In this document: piece after piece, positions 23,635 through 32,761 of the stretch
Numbering within the stretch: position 1 is the stretch's first letter
Layout of the letters: every line of letters begins with the position of its first letter
Assembly: GCF_018324205.1 (NCBI RefSeq)
Contig: NZ_AP023356.1
Coordinates: 7,193,501-7,257,500 of the forward strand
DNA length: 64,000 bases
Reading direction: 5' to 3'
Source: Actinoplanes ianthinogenes
GTDB taxonomy: Bacteria > Actinomycetota > Actinomycetes > Mycobacteriales > Micromonosporaceae
The notes under the pieces: generated by a model
The model's input: the letters and a program-made list of their open reading frames with translations, nothing else
What the model was told of the DNA's origin: nothing
Databases searched by the model: none
Translations under genes and position numbers: made by a program

Positions 23635-25815
23635 ATGCGGCGCAGCACCGGGCGCGACCACACCATCCGCGGGCGCGTCGTACGGATGCTGGCCCTGCCC
23701 CTGGCGGCCATGCTGACGCTGCTCGCGGTGATCTACGCCAACGAGATCTCCCGCTATCGCGACGCGTCGGCCGCCGCCGGCCGGATCACCCAGATCCTGG
23801 CGTTGCAGGGCCTGATCCAGGAGCTCCAGAACGAGCGCGGCCTGACCGTCGCGGTGCTCGGCGGCAACATCGCCTTCCGGGACCGGATCGGCCCGGCCCG
23901 GCAGCGGGTCGACGCCAAGCGCGCCGACCTGGCCTCGGCGCTCGGCGACGGCGGTGACCGGCTGGACGGCCTGGCCCGGATCCGGGCCGCGGCCGACACC
24001 GGCGACGGCGAGCGGGACCAGACCTTCGACTTCTACACCGGCGCGATCCAGCACCTCGCCGACGACACCCGGCACCTGGAGATCGTCGACGACCTGGAGC
24101 TGCGCCGCGGCGCCGAGTCGCTGGAGATGCTCACCGAGGTCAAGGAGTCGACCGCGCAGGAGTGGGTGTTCCTGGACGGGGTGATCACCTCCGGCGGCTT
24201 CCAGAGCGGCCAGTTCTCCGAGCTGCTGAACATCGTGGCGGCCCGGGACCTGTCGCTCGGTGAGTTCGACGAGTTCGCCGACCCGGCCGCGGCGGCCGCC
24301 AAGACCAAGCTGATGAGCAGCGACGCGGCCACCCGGGCGCACGCCGTGGAGCGGGCCGCGCTGCGCGCCGGCGACCGGCAGAGCCTGCTCGCCGACTCCG
24401 GCGCCTGGTGGACCGCGGTGGCCACGATGCTCGACGACATGTCCGGGCTGGCCCAGCAGATCGGTGCGACGACCCTGGCCCGCGCCGAGAACCTGCGGGA
24501 CCGGGCCACGCTGCGGCTCGGCCTGCTCTCCGCGGTGGTCCTGCTCTGCCTGGCCGGCTCGGCCTACCTGGCGATCGGCGCCACCCGCTCGCTGGCGGAG
24601 CCGCTCGCCGCGCTGGCCGGCGAGGCCGACCGGCTGGCCGGCGTCCGGCTGCCGGACGCGGTGCGCCGGGCCGCCGACGGCGAGGACACCGGGCCGCCCG
24701 GCGACGTGCCGGTGGCACCCGGGGCGAGCGCCGAGGTGCGCCGGGTCGCCGCCGCGTTCGACCGGGTGCAGACCACCGCGTACGCCCTGGCCACCGAACA
24801 GGCGCGGCTGCGGCGCACCACCGCCGAGTCGCTGGCCGACCTGGGCCGCCGCAACCAGAACCTGCTGCGCCGCCAGCTCGGATTCATCACCCGGCTGGAA
24901 CGCGAGGAGTCCAGCCCGGGCGGCCTGGCCAACCTGTTCGAGCTGGACCACCTGGCCACCCGGATGCGGCGCAACGCGGAGAGCCTGCTGGTCCTGGTCG
25001 GCGCGGCCAGCCCGCGGCAGTGGCCGGAACCGCTGCCGCTGGCCGACGTGATCCGGGCCGCGGTGTCCGAGGTGGAGGAGTACCGCCGGGTGGTGCTGCG
25101 CCGCCTCGACGACGCCATGGTGCAGGGCGCGGTCGCCAGCGGGCTGGCCCACATGCTCGCCGAGCTGATCGAGAACGGACTCACCTTCTCCCCGCCGGAC
25201 CTGGAGGTGGAGATCCACGGGCGGCGGATCGGCGACGGTTACCTGATCGCCATCTGCGACCAGGGCGTCGGGATGAGCGACGACGACCTGAACCGGGCCA
25301 ACCAGCGGCTGCGCGGCGAGGGCGACTTCATGGTCGGGCCGGCCAAGTTCCTCGGGCACTACGTGGTCGGCCGGCTGGCCGCCGAGATGCACGCCGACGT
25401 GCGGCTCACCCCGTCCGCGGTGACCGGGGTGACCGCGCGGATCAGCCTGCCGGCCGAGCTGCTCGCCGAGACGGCGCAGGTGGAGCCGGCGCCGGCGCCG
25501 GAGCCGGCCCTGGAGCAGCCGCGCACGGCGGATCCGGTGCGGATCCGGCCCCGGGCTCTGGAGGTCGACTACGTGGTGGTCACCGAACGCCCGGCCATCG
25601 CGGGACTGGACTCCGAGCGTACGGCGAATGGTTTGCGCAAACGCATCCCCCGTGCCCGCCGGACGGACCGCGACCCGGTGCCCGTCTCGCGGGACGAACC
25701 GACCGTCGCGGTCAGCGACGCCCCCGGCGCGGTCCGCGACCGCCTCACCGCCCTGCGCGACGGCATAGAGCGGGGCGCCCGCCCCTTCGCCGCGACCTCC
25801 GAGGAGATCAGATGA
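23635..25815 (+). CDS. cvnA: Conservon sensor-kinase-like protein, CvnA type with NIT sensor domain (726 aa)
   Basis: Membrane sensor of a conservon, which acts through a small GTPase rather than a response regulator. TM1 at about residues 18-38, then an extracytoplasmic NIT-type domain (QNERGLTVAVLGG motif at about 65-80) and TM2 at about 295-320. The conserved CvnA segment RRNQNLLRRQLGFITRLE and LDHLATRMRRNAESLLVL follow at about 400-465. A GHKL ATPase domain shows ENGLTFSPPD, CDQGVGMSDD and a G2 equivalent at GEGDFMVGPAKFLGHYVVGR. The tail is Pro/Arg-rich. The stop overlaps the next start (ATGA). The NIT domain suggests a small-molecule ligand such as nitrate, by family analogy only. Confidence 0.93.
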   Translation: MRRSTGRDHTIRGRVVRMLALPLAAMLTLLAVIYANEISRYRDASAAAGRITQILALQGLIQELQNERGLTVAVLGGNIAFRDRIGPARQRVDAKRADLASALGDGGDRLDGLARIRAAADTGDGERDQTFDFYTGAIQHLADDTRHLEIVDDLELRRGAESLEMLTEVKESTAQEWVFLDGVITSGGFQSGQFSELLNIVAARDLSLGEFDEFADPAAAAAKTKLMSSDAATRAHAVERAALRAGDRQSLLADSGAWWTAVATMLDDMSGLAQQIGATTLARAENLRDRATLRLGLLSAVVLLCLAGSAYLAIGATRSLAEPLAALAGEADRLAGVRLPDAVRRAADGEDTGPPGDVPVAPGASAEVRRVAAAFDRVQTTAYALATEQARLRRTTAESLADLGRRNQNLLRRQLGFITRLEREESSPGGLANLFELDHLATRMRRNAESLLVLVGAASPRQWPEPLPLADVIRAAVSEVEEYRRVVLRRLDDAMVQGAVASGLAHMLAELIENGLTFSPPDLEVEIHGRRIGDGYLIAICDQGVGMSDDDLNRANQRLRGEGDFMVGPAKFLGHYVVGRLAAEMHADVRLTPSAVTGVTARISLPAELLAETAQVEPAPAPEPALEQPRTADPVRIRPRALEVDYVVVTERPAIAGLDSERTANGLRKRIPRARRTDRDPVPVSRDEPTVAVSDAPGAVRDRLTALRDGIERGARPFAATSEEIR

Positions 25816-26237
25816 CCGTGGAAGCGCCCGCCGACCGGCACCAGTTCAACTGGATGCTCGGCAACTTCGTCCATCAGACCGACGGGGTGCGTGACGCCGT
25901 CGCCGTCTCCTCGGACGGCTTGCTGATCGCCGGCTCCGACGGCCTGAGCCGCGCCGAGGCGGATCAGCTGGCCGCGATCGTCTCCAGCATGGCCAGCCTG
26001 GCCCGTACCGCGTCCCGCCGCTACGACTTCGACGGGCTCAAGCTGATCATGATCGAGATGCGGCGCGGCTTCCTGGTGATCTCGGTGATCCCGGGCGGCA
26101 GCTGCCTCGGCGTGGTGGCCGGCGGGGACAGCGACCTGGGCCTGGTCGGCTACGAGATCTCCCGGCTCGCCGAGCGGTTCGGTGACCTGCTGACCCCGGC
26201 GCTGATCGCCGAGTCCCGGCAGAACCTCAAGCGATGA
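25812..26237 (+). CDS. cvnB: Roadblock/LC7-domain protein, CvnB type (141 aa)
   Basis: Small cytoplasmic protein of the roadblock/LC7 fold, the MglB-like partner and probable GTPase-activating module of the conservon GTPase. The ATG at 25812 overlaps the cvnA stop. The sequence has the typical opening FNWMLGNFVHQTDGVRDAVAVSSDGLLIA, a second helix with ADQLAAIVSSMASLARTA and the strand LVISVIPGGSCLGVVA. Length is usual for the family. Its stop overlaps an 18-codon leader ORF in the same ATGA way. Confidence 0.93.
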   Translation: MTVEAPADRHQFNWMLGNFVHQTDGVRDAVAVSSDGLLIAGSDGLSRAEADQLAAIVSSMASLARTASRRYDFDGLKLIMIEMRRGFLVISVIPGGSCLGVVAGGDSDLGLVGYEISRLAERFGDLLTPALIAESRQNLKR

Positions 26238-26290
26238 GCGAGCTCGCGCCTTCACGGCGCCGCCGGAGCGCAGCGGAGCCGGCGAGATGA
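26234..26290 (+). other. 18-codon leader ORF bridging cvnB and cvnC
   Basis: ATG at 26234 overlaps the cvnB stop. The ORF reads MSELAPSRRRRSAAEPAR, and its TGA at 26288 overlaps the cvnC ATG at 26287. Both ends therefore use ATGA coupling. The DNA resembles the ATGAGCGAGC-type spacer often seen between actinobacterial genes. It probably keeps ribosomes moving from cvnB to cvnC. Whether the peptide matters is unknown. Confidence 0.45.
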
Positions 26291-26622
26291 ACCCTGAAGA
26301 CGGGCCGATGGTCCGCCCCTTCATGATCACCGGCGGCCGCACCGAGCCGATGCACGACGGTCTGCGGATCGAGACCCAGCTCTACGCCACCCCGGCCGCG
26401 CTCTCCGCGCCGCTGCGCTTCGAGGCCCGGCGGATCGTCGAGCGATGCCAGTCGCCGCGATCGATCGCGGACCTGGCGTCGGCGCTCGGCCTGCCACTGG
26501 GCGTCGTCCGGGTGATCGTCGCCGACCTGATCACCGAAGGCTTCATGCTCGTGGACCAGACGCCGGGCGAGTTGTCCACCACACTGATCGAGAGGATCCG
26601 GGATCGTGTTCGGGCGCTCTGA
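26287..26622 (+). CDS. cvnC: DUF742 protein, CvnC type (111 aa)
   Basis: Third conservon protein. Recognisable DUF742 pattern: VRPFMITGGRTEP at residues 9-21, then a winged-helix-like middle (RRIVERCQSPRSIADLASALGLPLGVVRVIVADLITEGFML). In the family it links the sensor to the GTPase. Start ATG at 26287 is coupled to the leader ORF. The 3' end overlaps the GTPase gene by 17 bases. Confidence 0.92.
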   Translation: MNPEDGPMVRPFMITGGRTEPMHDGLRIETQLYATPAALSAPLRFEARRIVERCQSPRSIADLASALGLPLGVVRVIVADLITEGFMLVDQTPGELSTTLIERIRDRVRAL

Positions 26623-27199
26623 AACGGTCGCCGCCTCGCCGCCGGTGGCCGTCAAAATCGTCATCAGCGGCGGCTTCGGCGTCGGCAAGACCACCTTCGT
26701 CGGCGCGGTCTCCGAGATCGAGCCGCTGGTCACCGAGGCCGAGCTGACCGAGAAGTCGATCGGCGTGGACGACACGTCCGCGGTCGCCCAGAAGACCACG
26801 ACCACGGTCGCGCTCGACTTCGGCCGGATCACCCTCGACGAGGCGCTGCTGCTCTACCTGTTCGGCACGCCCGGCCAGGACCGCTTCGCGTTCCTCTGGG
26901 ACGACCTGGTCGACGGCGCGCTCGGCGCGATCGTGCTGGTCGACACCCGCCGGATCGAGGACTGCTTCCCGGCCATCGACTACTTCGAGGACCACGACAT
27001 CCCGTTCATCATCGGCGTGAACACCTTCGACGGCGCGCGCCGCTTCGCGCACGGCGAGATCCGCGAGGCCCTCGGCCTCGCCGACGAGCTGCCGCTGGTC
27101 GAGTGCGACGCCCGCCGCCGCGAATCGGTCAAGACCGTCCTGGTCACCCTCACCGAACGGGTCCTGGCCCGCCGCCTGGAACGTGCCGCATCCGCGTAG
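26606..27199 (+). CDS. cvnD: Conservon small GTPase, CvnD type (197 aa)
   Basis: Ras-like GTP-binding protein of the MglA/CvnD group. GTG start at 26606 inside the end of cvnC. P-loop SGGFGVGKTTFVGAVSE at about 20-36, a switch I Thr-rich run (KTTTTVALDFGRI), G3 FGTPGQDRFAFLWDD and G4-like INxFDG in the form IGVNTFDGA. The G4 motif has NTFD rather than NKxD, as often in this family. It completes an uninterrupted CvnABCD operon. In other conservons a P450 may follow; here a helicase gene does. Confidence 0.93.
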   Translation: MFGRSETVAASPPVAVKIVISGGFGVGKTTFVGAVSEIEPLVTEAELTEKSIGVDDTSAVAQKTTTTVALDFGRITLDEALLLYLFGTPGQDRFAFLWDDLVDGALGAIVLVDTRRIEDCFPAIDYFEDHDIPFIIGVNTFDGARRFAHGEIREALGLADELPLVECDARRRESVKTVLVTLTERVLARRLERAASA

Positions 27200-27288
27200 A
27201 CGCTGAACGGCCGGCCGCAGTCCGCCTGGAGAAGACCCGTCGCCCGTCTCTTAACCGGGCGTGACGGCGGGCGGTAATCTCGCACGCG

Positions 27289-30200
27289 ATGCTGCCGCCG
27301 ACCGTGCTCGCCGTGCTGGCCGAGCTGGCGCCGGCCGCGGGGGAGCGGACCCTGGACGTGACCCGCGGGTCGCAGCCGCTGGTCTGGCTGGAGAGCGCGG
27401 AGAAGGCGCCTCGTCAGGCGGCCGTCGAGCGGCTCGCCGCGCTCGACGCGCTGCACCGGGAGGAGCGGATCCTGCACCGGGGCTGGGGGTTCCTGGCCGG
27501 CCGCGCCGAGATCGACGGGAAGCCGCGCAAGATCCGGGTGCCGCTGCTCAGCCAGCCGGTGCATCTGGAACGCTCGCTGCTCGCCTACAAGGTCGTCCCG
27601 GCCGGCGACGTCGAGGTGACCCCGCTGGTCGCGGACCGTGAGCTGGCCGCCGCGCTGGAGGACGCACCCGGCCTGGCCGCACCCGGCTGGCTGGAGGCGC
27701 TCGGCAGCCGGGCATGGTTGCAATCGGTCGCCGACGCCACCGGCTTCACCGTCAGCGCGATCGTCGGACCGGGGCAGAAGATCCCGGCCGAGGGCCTCGT
27801 CCTCATCGCCGCCCCGGCCCTGTTCGTGATCCGCGACGTCTTCGGCGTCGGCCTCGCCGACAGCCTGCGCAGCTGGGCCGGCCGCGACCTGTCCGCCACC
27901 GCCCTCGCCGCCGTCTACAGCGACCCGGGCACCGAGACATCACCAGCCGGCGGCCCGCGACCCGGACCCTGGGCATCACCAGCCGGCGGCCCGCGGACCG
28001 GACCCTGGGCCTCACCAGCCGGCGGCCCGCGACCCGGAGCCTGGGCATCACCAGCCGGCGGCTCGCGGACCGCATCCCGGGCGTCGAATGCCGGTGATTC
28101 CCGCAGCGAGACCGCCGCGCCGCACGCCGACGCGGACCCGGTGATCTCGCCGCTGCCGTTGACCGGACCGCAGCAACAGGTGGTCCGGCGGGCCCGATCG
28201 GCACCGGTCACGGTCGTCTCCGGGCCGCCCGGCAGCGGCAAGAGCCACACCGTCGTCGCGGCCGCTCTCGAGGTCGTCGACCGGGGCGGTTCGGTGCTGG
28301 TCGCGACCCAGTCGCCGCACGCCGCCGAGGTGCTCGCCGGCCTGCTGGCCCGTTATCCGGGCCCGCCGCCGGTGCTGTTCGGCGACGCGAGCGGCCGCGC
28401 GGACCTGGTGGCCGAGCTGACCGCCGGCACCGATCAAGGGGTCGAGGCATCGCTGATCCGTTCCGGTCGCGCTCGGGTTCGGGCCGCGGCTGCTTCGGTA
28501 CGCGAGAAGCGCACCGCCCTGATCCAGGCGCTGGAGCTGGAGCAGCACGCCGCCGCCCTCCCGGCCTACCAGCCGCTGCTGCCCCGGCTCGCCGTCGACG
28601 TCCCGGGCGCCTTCGACGACGCCGTGGATCTCGACGAGGTGCGGGCGCTGCTGGCGGTCGAGCCGGGTGCCGGATGGTGGTCCCGGCGCCGGGCGCGAGT
28701 GGCGCGGCGCAAGGCGTTCCGGCTCCTGAGAACGGACGAAGGCGCACCCGGGGCGGCCCGCGCACGCGGGGGAACACGTGACCGCGCTCACGGCGTACGG
28801 GAAGCGGGTGAATCCGGACCCGGGGAGACCGTGCGGGAAGCGCTCGCCGCGGCGACCGCGCAGCGGGCCGCGGCCCGGCTCGCCGCGACCGGTGGCACCG
28901 ACCTGGCCGCCGCCTGGTCCGCCCTGCACGACGCCGAGAACGACCTGCGCGAGGCCGCCGGCCGGGCGATGCGCGACGCCGCCCGCAGCGCGGAACGCTG
29001 GGACTCCGACGCCCGGCGCGCGGCCGGCGCCCTGGCCGCGGCCCTGCGCGCGGGCCGCAACCGGCGCCGGGAGCTGCTCGCCCGGATGGCCGCCGCCCCG
29101 CTGGTCCGCGCGCTGCCGCTGTGGATCGGCACGGTCGCCGACGTCGAGGATCTGCTGCCGCCCGAGCCGGGGCTGTTCGACCTGGTGGTGATCGACGAGG
29201 CGTCGCACGTGGACCAGATCCGGGCCGCGCCGGTGCTGGCCCGCGCCCGGCGTGCGCTGGTCGTGGGTGATCCGCGGCAGTTGCGGTTCGTGTCGTTCGT
29301 CAGCGACGTGGACGTCACCCAGGTCCTGGAGCGGCACGGCGCGGACGAGCGGCTCGACGTGCGCCGGGTCAGCGGTTACGACCTGGCCGCGGCGGCCGCC
29401 CCGGTCACCTGGCTGGCCGAGCATCACCGCAGCGTGCCGCACCTGATCGAGTTCCCGGCGCGGCGCTTCTACGGCGGCCGGGTGTCGATCATGACGCGCA
29501 CCCCGCTCGCCGACGCGACCGACGCCATCGACGTGCGGCACGTGCCGGGGGCGGAGCTGGTCAAGGGCGTCAACCGGGCCGAGGTGGCGGCCGCCCTGGA
29601 GACGGTCGAGCAGCTGGCCGCGGCCGGGCACCGGGGGATCGGGGTGATCAGTCCGTTCCGGGCGCAGGCCGAGGCGCTGGAGGCGGCGCTGGTCGCGGCG
29701 TTGCCGGCGGAGCGGATCGAGGAGCTGCGGCTGCGCGTCGGCACGGTGCACGCGTTCCAGGGCAGCGAGGCCGACGCGGTGGTGGTGTCGCTGGGCCTGG
29801 TCGACGGCGACTCACCGAGCCGGCGGCGGTTCGTCACCGAGGCGCAGTTGTTCACCGTGATGATCACCCGGGCCCGCCGGCGCCTGGTCGTGCTCACCTC
29901 GCTGACCGCCCCGGCCGGCCTTCTCGGGGACTACTTGGCATACGCCGAGGGCCCGCGCCCCGCCGAGCCCGGCCCCGAGCCGACCGGCTGGGCCGCGGAG
30001 CTCGCCGCCGAGCTGGACCGCCTCGGCGTCCCGGCGCAGCCGGGGTACACCGTCGGCCCGTGGACCCTGGACCTGTGCGTCGGCGCGGTCGGCGTGTTCT
30101 GCGGCGTGCACCCGGACGGCCCGGCCGCGCACCTGGAACGGCAGGGCGCTCTGCACCGCGCGGGCTGGCATCTGCTCGACGCGTTCCCGAGCCGCTGGCA

Positions 30201-30348
30201 GGGTGATCCGCGCCGGGCCGCCCTGGAGATCGCCGAGGTGGCGGCCGGTCGGATCTGGGACATGGGGTTCAGCGGGACGCCGGGCAGCGGCACGATGTCG
30301 GTGAAGGCGCCGCGAGCCGTTCGCGCCCGGCGCGCACCCCGCACCTGA
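27289..30348 (+). CDS. SF1 DNA/RNA helicase with degenerate C-terminal nuclease-like domain (1019 aa)
   Basis: ATP-dependent SF1 (UPF1/Dna2-like) helicase. Motif I VSGPPGSGKSHTVVAA at about 310, motif II VIDEASHVDQ at about 635, motif III VVGDPRQLRFV, motif V-VI FQGSEADAVVVSLGLVDGD and MITRARRRLVV. Residues about 218-265 are a repeat-encoded Pro/Gly linker of four 12-residue units. After motif VI a domain of about 100 residues (YTVGPWTLDLCVGA to HRAGWHLLDAFPSRW) has the outline of a Vsr/DUF559-like PD-(D/E)xK nuclease, but the second acidic position is lost (VFCGVHPDG). The ATG at 27289 has a weak ribosome site. Role could be DNA repair or defence; context does not decide. Confidence 0.85.
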   Translation: MLPPTVLAVLAELAPAAGERTLDVTRGSQPLVWLESAEKAPRQAAVERLAALDALHREERILHRGWGFLAGRAEIDGKPRKIRVPLLSQPVHLERSLLAYKVVPAGDVEVTPLVADRELAAALEDAPGLAAPGWLEALGSRAWLQSVADATGFTVSAIVGPGQKIPAEGLVLIAAPALFVIRDVFGVGLADSLRSWAGRDLSATALAAVYSDPGTETSPAGGPRPGPWASPAGGPRTGPWASPAGGPRPGAWASPAGGSRTASRASNAGDSRSETAAPHADADPVISPLPLTGPQQQVVRRARSAPVTVVSGPPGSGKSHTVVAAALEVVDRGGSVLVATQSPHAAEVLAGLLARYPGPPPVLFGDASGRADLVAELTAGTDQGVEASLIRSGRARVRAAAASVREKRTALIQALELEQHAAALPAYQPLLPRLAVDVPGAFDDAVDLDEVRALLAVEPGAGWWSRRRARVARRKAFRLLRTDEGAPGAARARGGTRDRAHGVREAGESGPGETVREALAAATAQRAAARLAATGGTDLAAAWSALHDAENDLREAAGRAMRDAARSAERWDSDARRAAGALAAALRAGRNRRRELLARMAAAPLVRALPLWIGTVADVEDLLPPEPGLFDLVVIDEASHVDQIRAAPVLARARRALVVGDPRQLRFVSFVSDVDVTQVLERHGADERLDVRRVSGYDLAAAAAPVTWLAEHHRSVPHLIEFPARRFYGGRVSIMTRTPLADATDAIDVRHVPGAELVKGVNRAEVAAALETVEQLAAAGHRGIGVISPFRAQAEALEAALVAALPAERIEELRLRVGTVHAFQGSEADAVVVSLGLVDGDSPSRRRFVTEAQLFTVMITRARRRLVVLTSLTAPAGLLGDYLAYAEGPRPAEPGPEPTGWAAELAAELDRLGVPAQPGYTVGPWTLDLCVGAVGVFCGVHPDGPAAHLERQGALHRAGWHLLDAFPSRWQGDPRRAALEIAEVAAGRIWDMGFSGTPGSGTMSVKAPRAVRARRAPRT
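27940..28083 (+). repeat. Four tandem 36-bp in-frame repeats in the helicase gene
   Basis: Units start at 27940, 27976, 28012 and 28048; the core is TCACCAGCCGGCGGCCCGCG. They encode SPAGGPRPGPWA-type dodecapeptides, and the fourth unit is diverged. They lie in a linker before the helicase core, so length change would keep the frame. Confidence 0.85.
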
Positions 30349-30414
30349 CGCCCGTTCGGGCACACCATCCGCCGCGCCCACCGGCGCTCCGCACATCTGT
30401 CCGGGGAGGACGAG

Positions 30415-31194
30415 ATGGCGACCATCTTCACGCAGAACACCAGCACGCTGTCCAGCTTCATCCGGGCCGAGATCGAGTTCGCCGGCCCGGTCGCGAACGG
30501 CGCCCGGGGGACCGCGGCCCGTCGCGTCCAGGAGTGGCTGACCCTGCACGACCACGGCGTGGTCGTCGACGGGATCTTCGGCCCGGCGACCGCCCGGGCG
30601 GTCACCGCCTTCCAGTCCGACGCCGGCCTGGCCGCCACCGGCACCGTCGACCAGCGGACCTTCGACGCGCTGGTGGCGCCCATGGTCGGCGTGCTCAAAC
30701 AGCGGGTCAACCGGTCCGTCCCGCTCGCCGAGGCGGTCGTCGAGTACGCCAGGGCCCACCTCGAGCCGCACCCCCGGGAGGTCGGCGGACCGAACAGCGG
30801 CCCCTGGGTGCGCCTCTACATGAGCGGCCGGGAGGGTGAGGCGTTCGCCTGGTGCGCCGGGTTCGTCACCTTCCTGCTCGACCAGGCCGCGCAGTCCCTC
30901 CAGGTCGGCAAGCCGATCACCGGGTCGGTCTCCTGCGACACCCTCGCCGCGCAGGCCACCCACGCCGGTGTGTTCCTGGCCGGCGGCGAGGCGGCCGGCA
31001 AGCTCACCCCGGGCAGCATCTTCCTGGTCCGCCGGGTGCCCGGCGACTGGACGCACACCGGTGTCGTCACCGAGGTGCACGACACCACCTTCGACACGAT
31101 CGAGGGCAACACCAACGACGCCGGGCAGCGCGAGGGATACGAGGTCTGCGCGCGGACCCGGTCGTACGACGACAAGGACTTCATCCTCATCTGA
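30415..31194 (+). CDS. Peptidoglycan-binding and CHAP-like amidase protein without signal peptide (259 aa)
   Basis: Probable cell-wall hydrolase. GGGGAGGACGAG precedes the ATG at 30415. Residues about 25-85 form a PG_binding_1 domain (RRVQEWLTLHDHGVVVDGIF, TARAVTAFQSDAGLAATGTVD). Residues about 100-255 look like a CHAP/NlpC-P60 domain with Cys147 in AWCAGFVTFLLD and His214 in DWTHTGVVTEV. There is no signal peptide or membrane segment, so export must be by lysis, a holin or a contractile/tail-like device, or the enzyme is a toxin or lysin. First gene of a four-gene cassette whose third member has a C-terminal LysM domain. Confidence 0.8.
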   Translation: MATIFTQNTSTLSSFIRAEIEFAGPVANGARGTAARRVQEWLTLHDHGVVVDGIFGPATARAVTAFQSDAGLAATGTVDQRTFDALVAPMVGVLKQRVNRSVPLAEAVVEYARAHLEPHPREVGGPNSGPWVRLYMSGREGEAFAWCAGFVTFLLDQAAQSLQVGKPITGSVSCDTLAAQATHAGVFLAGGEAAGKLTPGSIFLVRRVPGDWTHTGVVTEVHDTTFDTIEGNTNDAGQREGYEVCARTRSYDDKDFILI

Positions 31195-31215
31195 TTCGTC
31201 CCCTAAGGAGGGGCC

Positions 31216-32685
31216 ATGCCGGACGTCTTCAAGATCCTGAGAGACCTGGAGATGAAGGCCGTCGGGGTCGATCCGCAGACCCAGGCGATGCAGGAGGGCT
31301 ACTTCGTGGCGTTCCGCAACGTCGGCCTGCCGATCCGCACCGAGGACTACGAGAAGCCGTGGAGCCCGATCGGCGTCAACCTGAACAAGCCGGTCGCCGA
31401 GAAGCCGCCGGCCGACCCGGCGAACGCCGACACCACCGCCAGCGAGCAGGCCGACACCGACGCCGAGTTGCAGGGCATCAGCCGGGCTCAGCGCAACTAC
31501 ATCAACACGTTCCTGCTCACCGATCGCAAGCTGCGGATGAGCAACACCTACCAGGTGATGCCGGGCTCCAGCCGGCTCTCCGACACCTGGTGGGCGATCA
31601 TGACGGGCGCCAACGGCATCCCGCCGAAGACCGATCTCAAACCGGAGATCAAGGCCGCGTACGACAAGGCCCGCGCGTTCCTGATGGACGCCGACGACAA
31701 CCCGACCCCGAAGTACCAGAAGTACCTGGACTACCGGGACAAGTACCGGACCGCGGTGAAGGCGTACAACCGGGCGTACAGCGCCGCGCTGACCGACCCG
31801 AAGAAGCTGGGCCGGTTCCCCAACGAGGGCAAGCTGTTCCAGGACGACGTGGACTCGGCCTTCGACGAGTGGCAGGGCTTCGGCGCCAAGAGCGAGGTGG
31901 AGAAGGCGCTGGCCACGCTGGCCGCGCAGGGCACCGACCCGGCCATCGCGCTGATCGCCCGCTGCAAGCGCCGCTGGGAGAACAGCCTGCTCAATTTCCC
32001 GAGCATCGGCAACATCCCGTGGACCGTGATGAGCCCGGAGTCCTGGTACGACGCCACCGACGACTCCGGCTGGAACGACTACAGCAGCACCGACTTCCAC
32101 ACCGAGAGCCACTACAAGTCGTCGAGCACCTCGATCAAGGCGTCCGGCGGGCTGAACCTGGGACTGTGGAGCGTCGGCGGCCACTTCGGCAGCGACAAGA
32201 GCCAGACCTCGCTCAACGTGCAGACCGACAACCTCGACATCCGGTTCAAGTACTCGGTGGTCGACGTGAGCCGGGTCGGCATCGACACGTCGCTGCTGTT
32301 CCTGAAGAACTGGTTCCTGTTCGGCGACTACCAGAAGAACGCCATCTCGAAGGGCACCATGGCCCAGGAGCTGCCGCAGGCCGGGCAGGAGGTGTTCCTG
32401 CCGTCGATCGTGACCAGCCTGATCGTGGTGAAGGACTTCGAGATCGGCTGGAAGAACTGGAAGCAGGACTGGCAGACCCAGTCGTCGGCCATCTCGGCGG
32501 GCGCGTCGGTCGGCTACGCCTGCTTCGCCATCGGCGGCTCCTACGAGCACCGCAGCCAGCAGAGCGACTTCGTGGCCGACGACACCGGCGAGCGGCTGAA
32601 GAGCCCCGGTATCCAGGTGATCGGCTACGTCTCGGAGATCCTGCCGGCCTCGCCGGCGCACGACTCGTCGGAGTTCATGCAATGA
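31216..32685 (+). CDS. Uncharacterised protein with putative beta-rich pore-like region (489 aa)
   Basis: I do not recognise a named function. TAAGGAGGGGCC gives an excellent ribosome site for the ATG at 31216, 21 bp after the CHAP gene. No signal peptide. The N-terminal half is helical and charged. From about residue 285, Ser/Thr-alternating strands (TESHYKSSSTSIKASGGL) are followed by GLWSVGGHFG, LNVQTDNLDIRFKYSVVDVSRV and a tail FLPSIVTSLIVVKDFEIGW. Similar strings occur, from memory, in a scattered bacterial and fungal family of unknown role. The alternating small/polar pattern resembles amphipathic hairpins of pore-forming proteins, but this is inference. Confidence 0.75.
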   Translation: MPDVFKILRDLEMKAVGVDPQTQAMQEGYFVAFRNVGLPIRTEDYEKPWSPIGVNLNKPVAEKPPADPANADTTASEQADTDAELQGISRAQRNYINTFLLTDRKLRMSNTYQVMPGSSRLSDTWWAIMTGANGIPPKTDLKPEIKAAYDKARAFLMDADDNPTPKYQKYLDYRDKYRTAVKAYNRAYSAALTDPKKLGRFPNEGKLFQDDVDSAFDEWQGFGAKSEVEKALATLAAQGTDPAIALIARCKRRWENSLLNFPSIGNIPWTVMSPESWYDATDDSGWNDYSSTDFHTESHYKSSSTSIKASGGLNLGLWSVGGHFGSDKSQTSLNVQTDNLDIRFKYSVVDVSRVGIDTSLLFLKNWFLFGDYQKNAISKGTMAQELPQAGQEVFLPSIVTSLIVVKDFEIGWKNWKQDWQTQSSAISAGASVGYACFAIGGSYEHRSQQSDFVADDTGERLKSPGIQVIGYVSEILPASPAHDSSEFMQ

Positions 32686-32691
32686 CCGATC

Positions 32692-32730
32692 ACCGGGCCG
32701 CGGGGCGATCTCCGCTCGCGGCCCGGTCCC
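32692..32730 (+). terminator. Intra-cassette hairpin, possible attenuator
   Basis: Arms 32692-32702 and 32717-32727 (ACCGGGCCGCG and its complement) form an 11-bp stem followed by CCCCTTTG. It lies between the second and third cassette genes and could lower expression of the downstream pair. Confidence 0.5.
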
Positions 32731-32761
32731 CTTTGTCGCCGATCTCCGGAAGGACATCGTC

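Noticed and set aside
27200..27288. P450 member of the conservon after cvnD
   Set aside because: The next gene is a helicase; the P450 is about 19 kb away and shows no link to the conservon.
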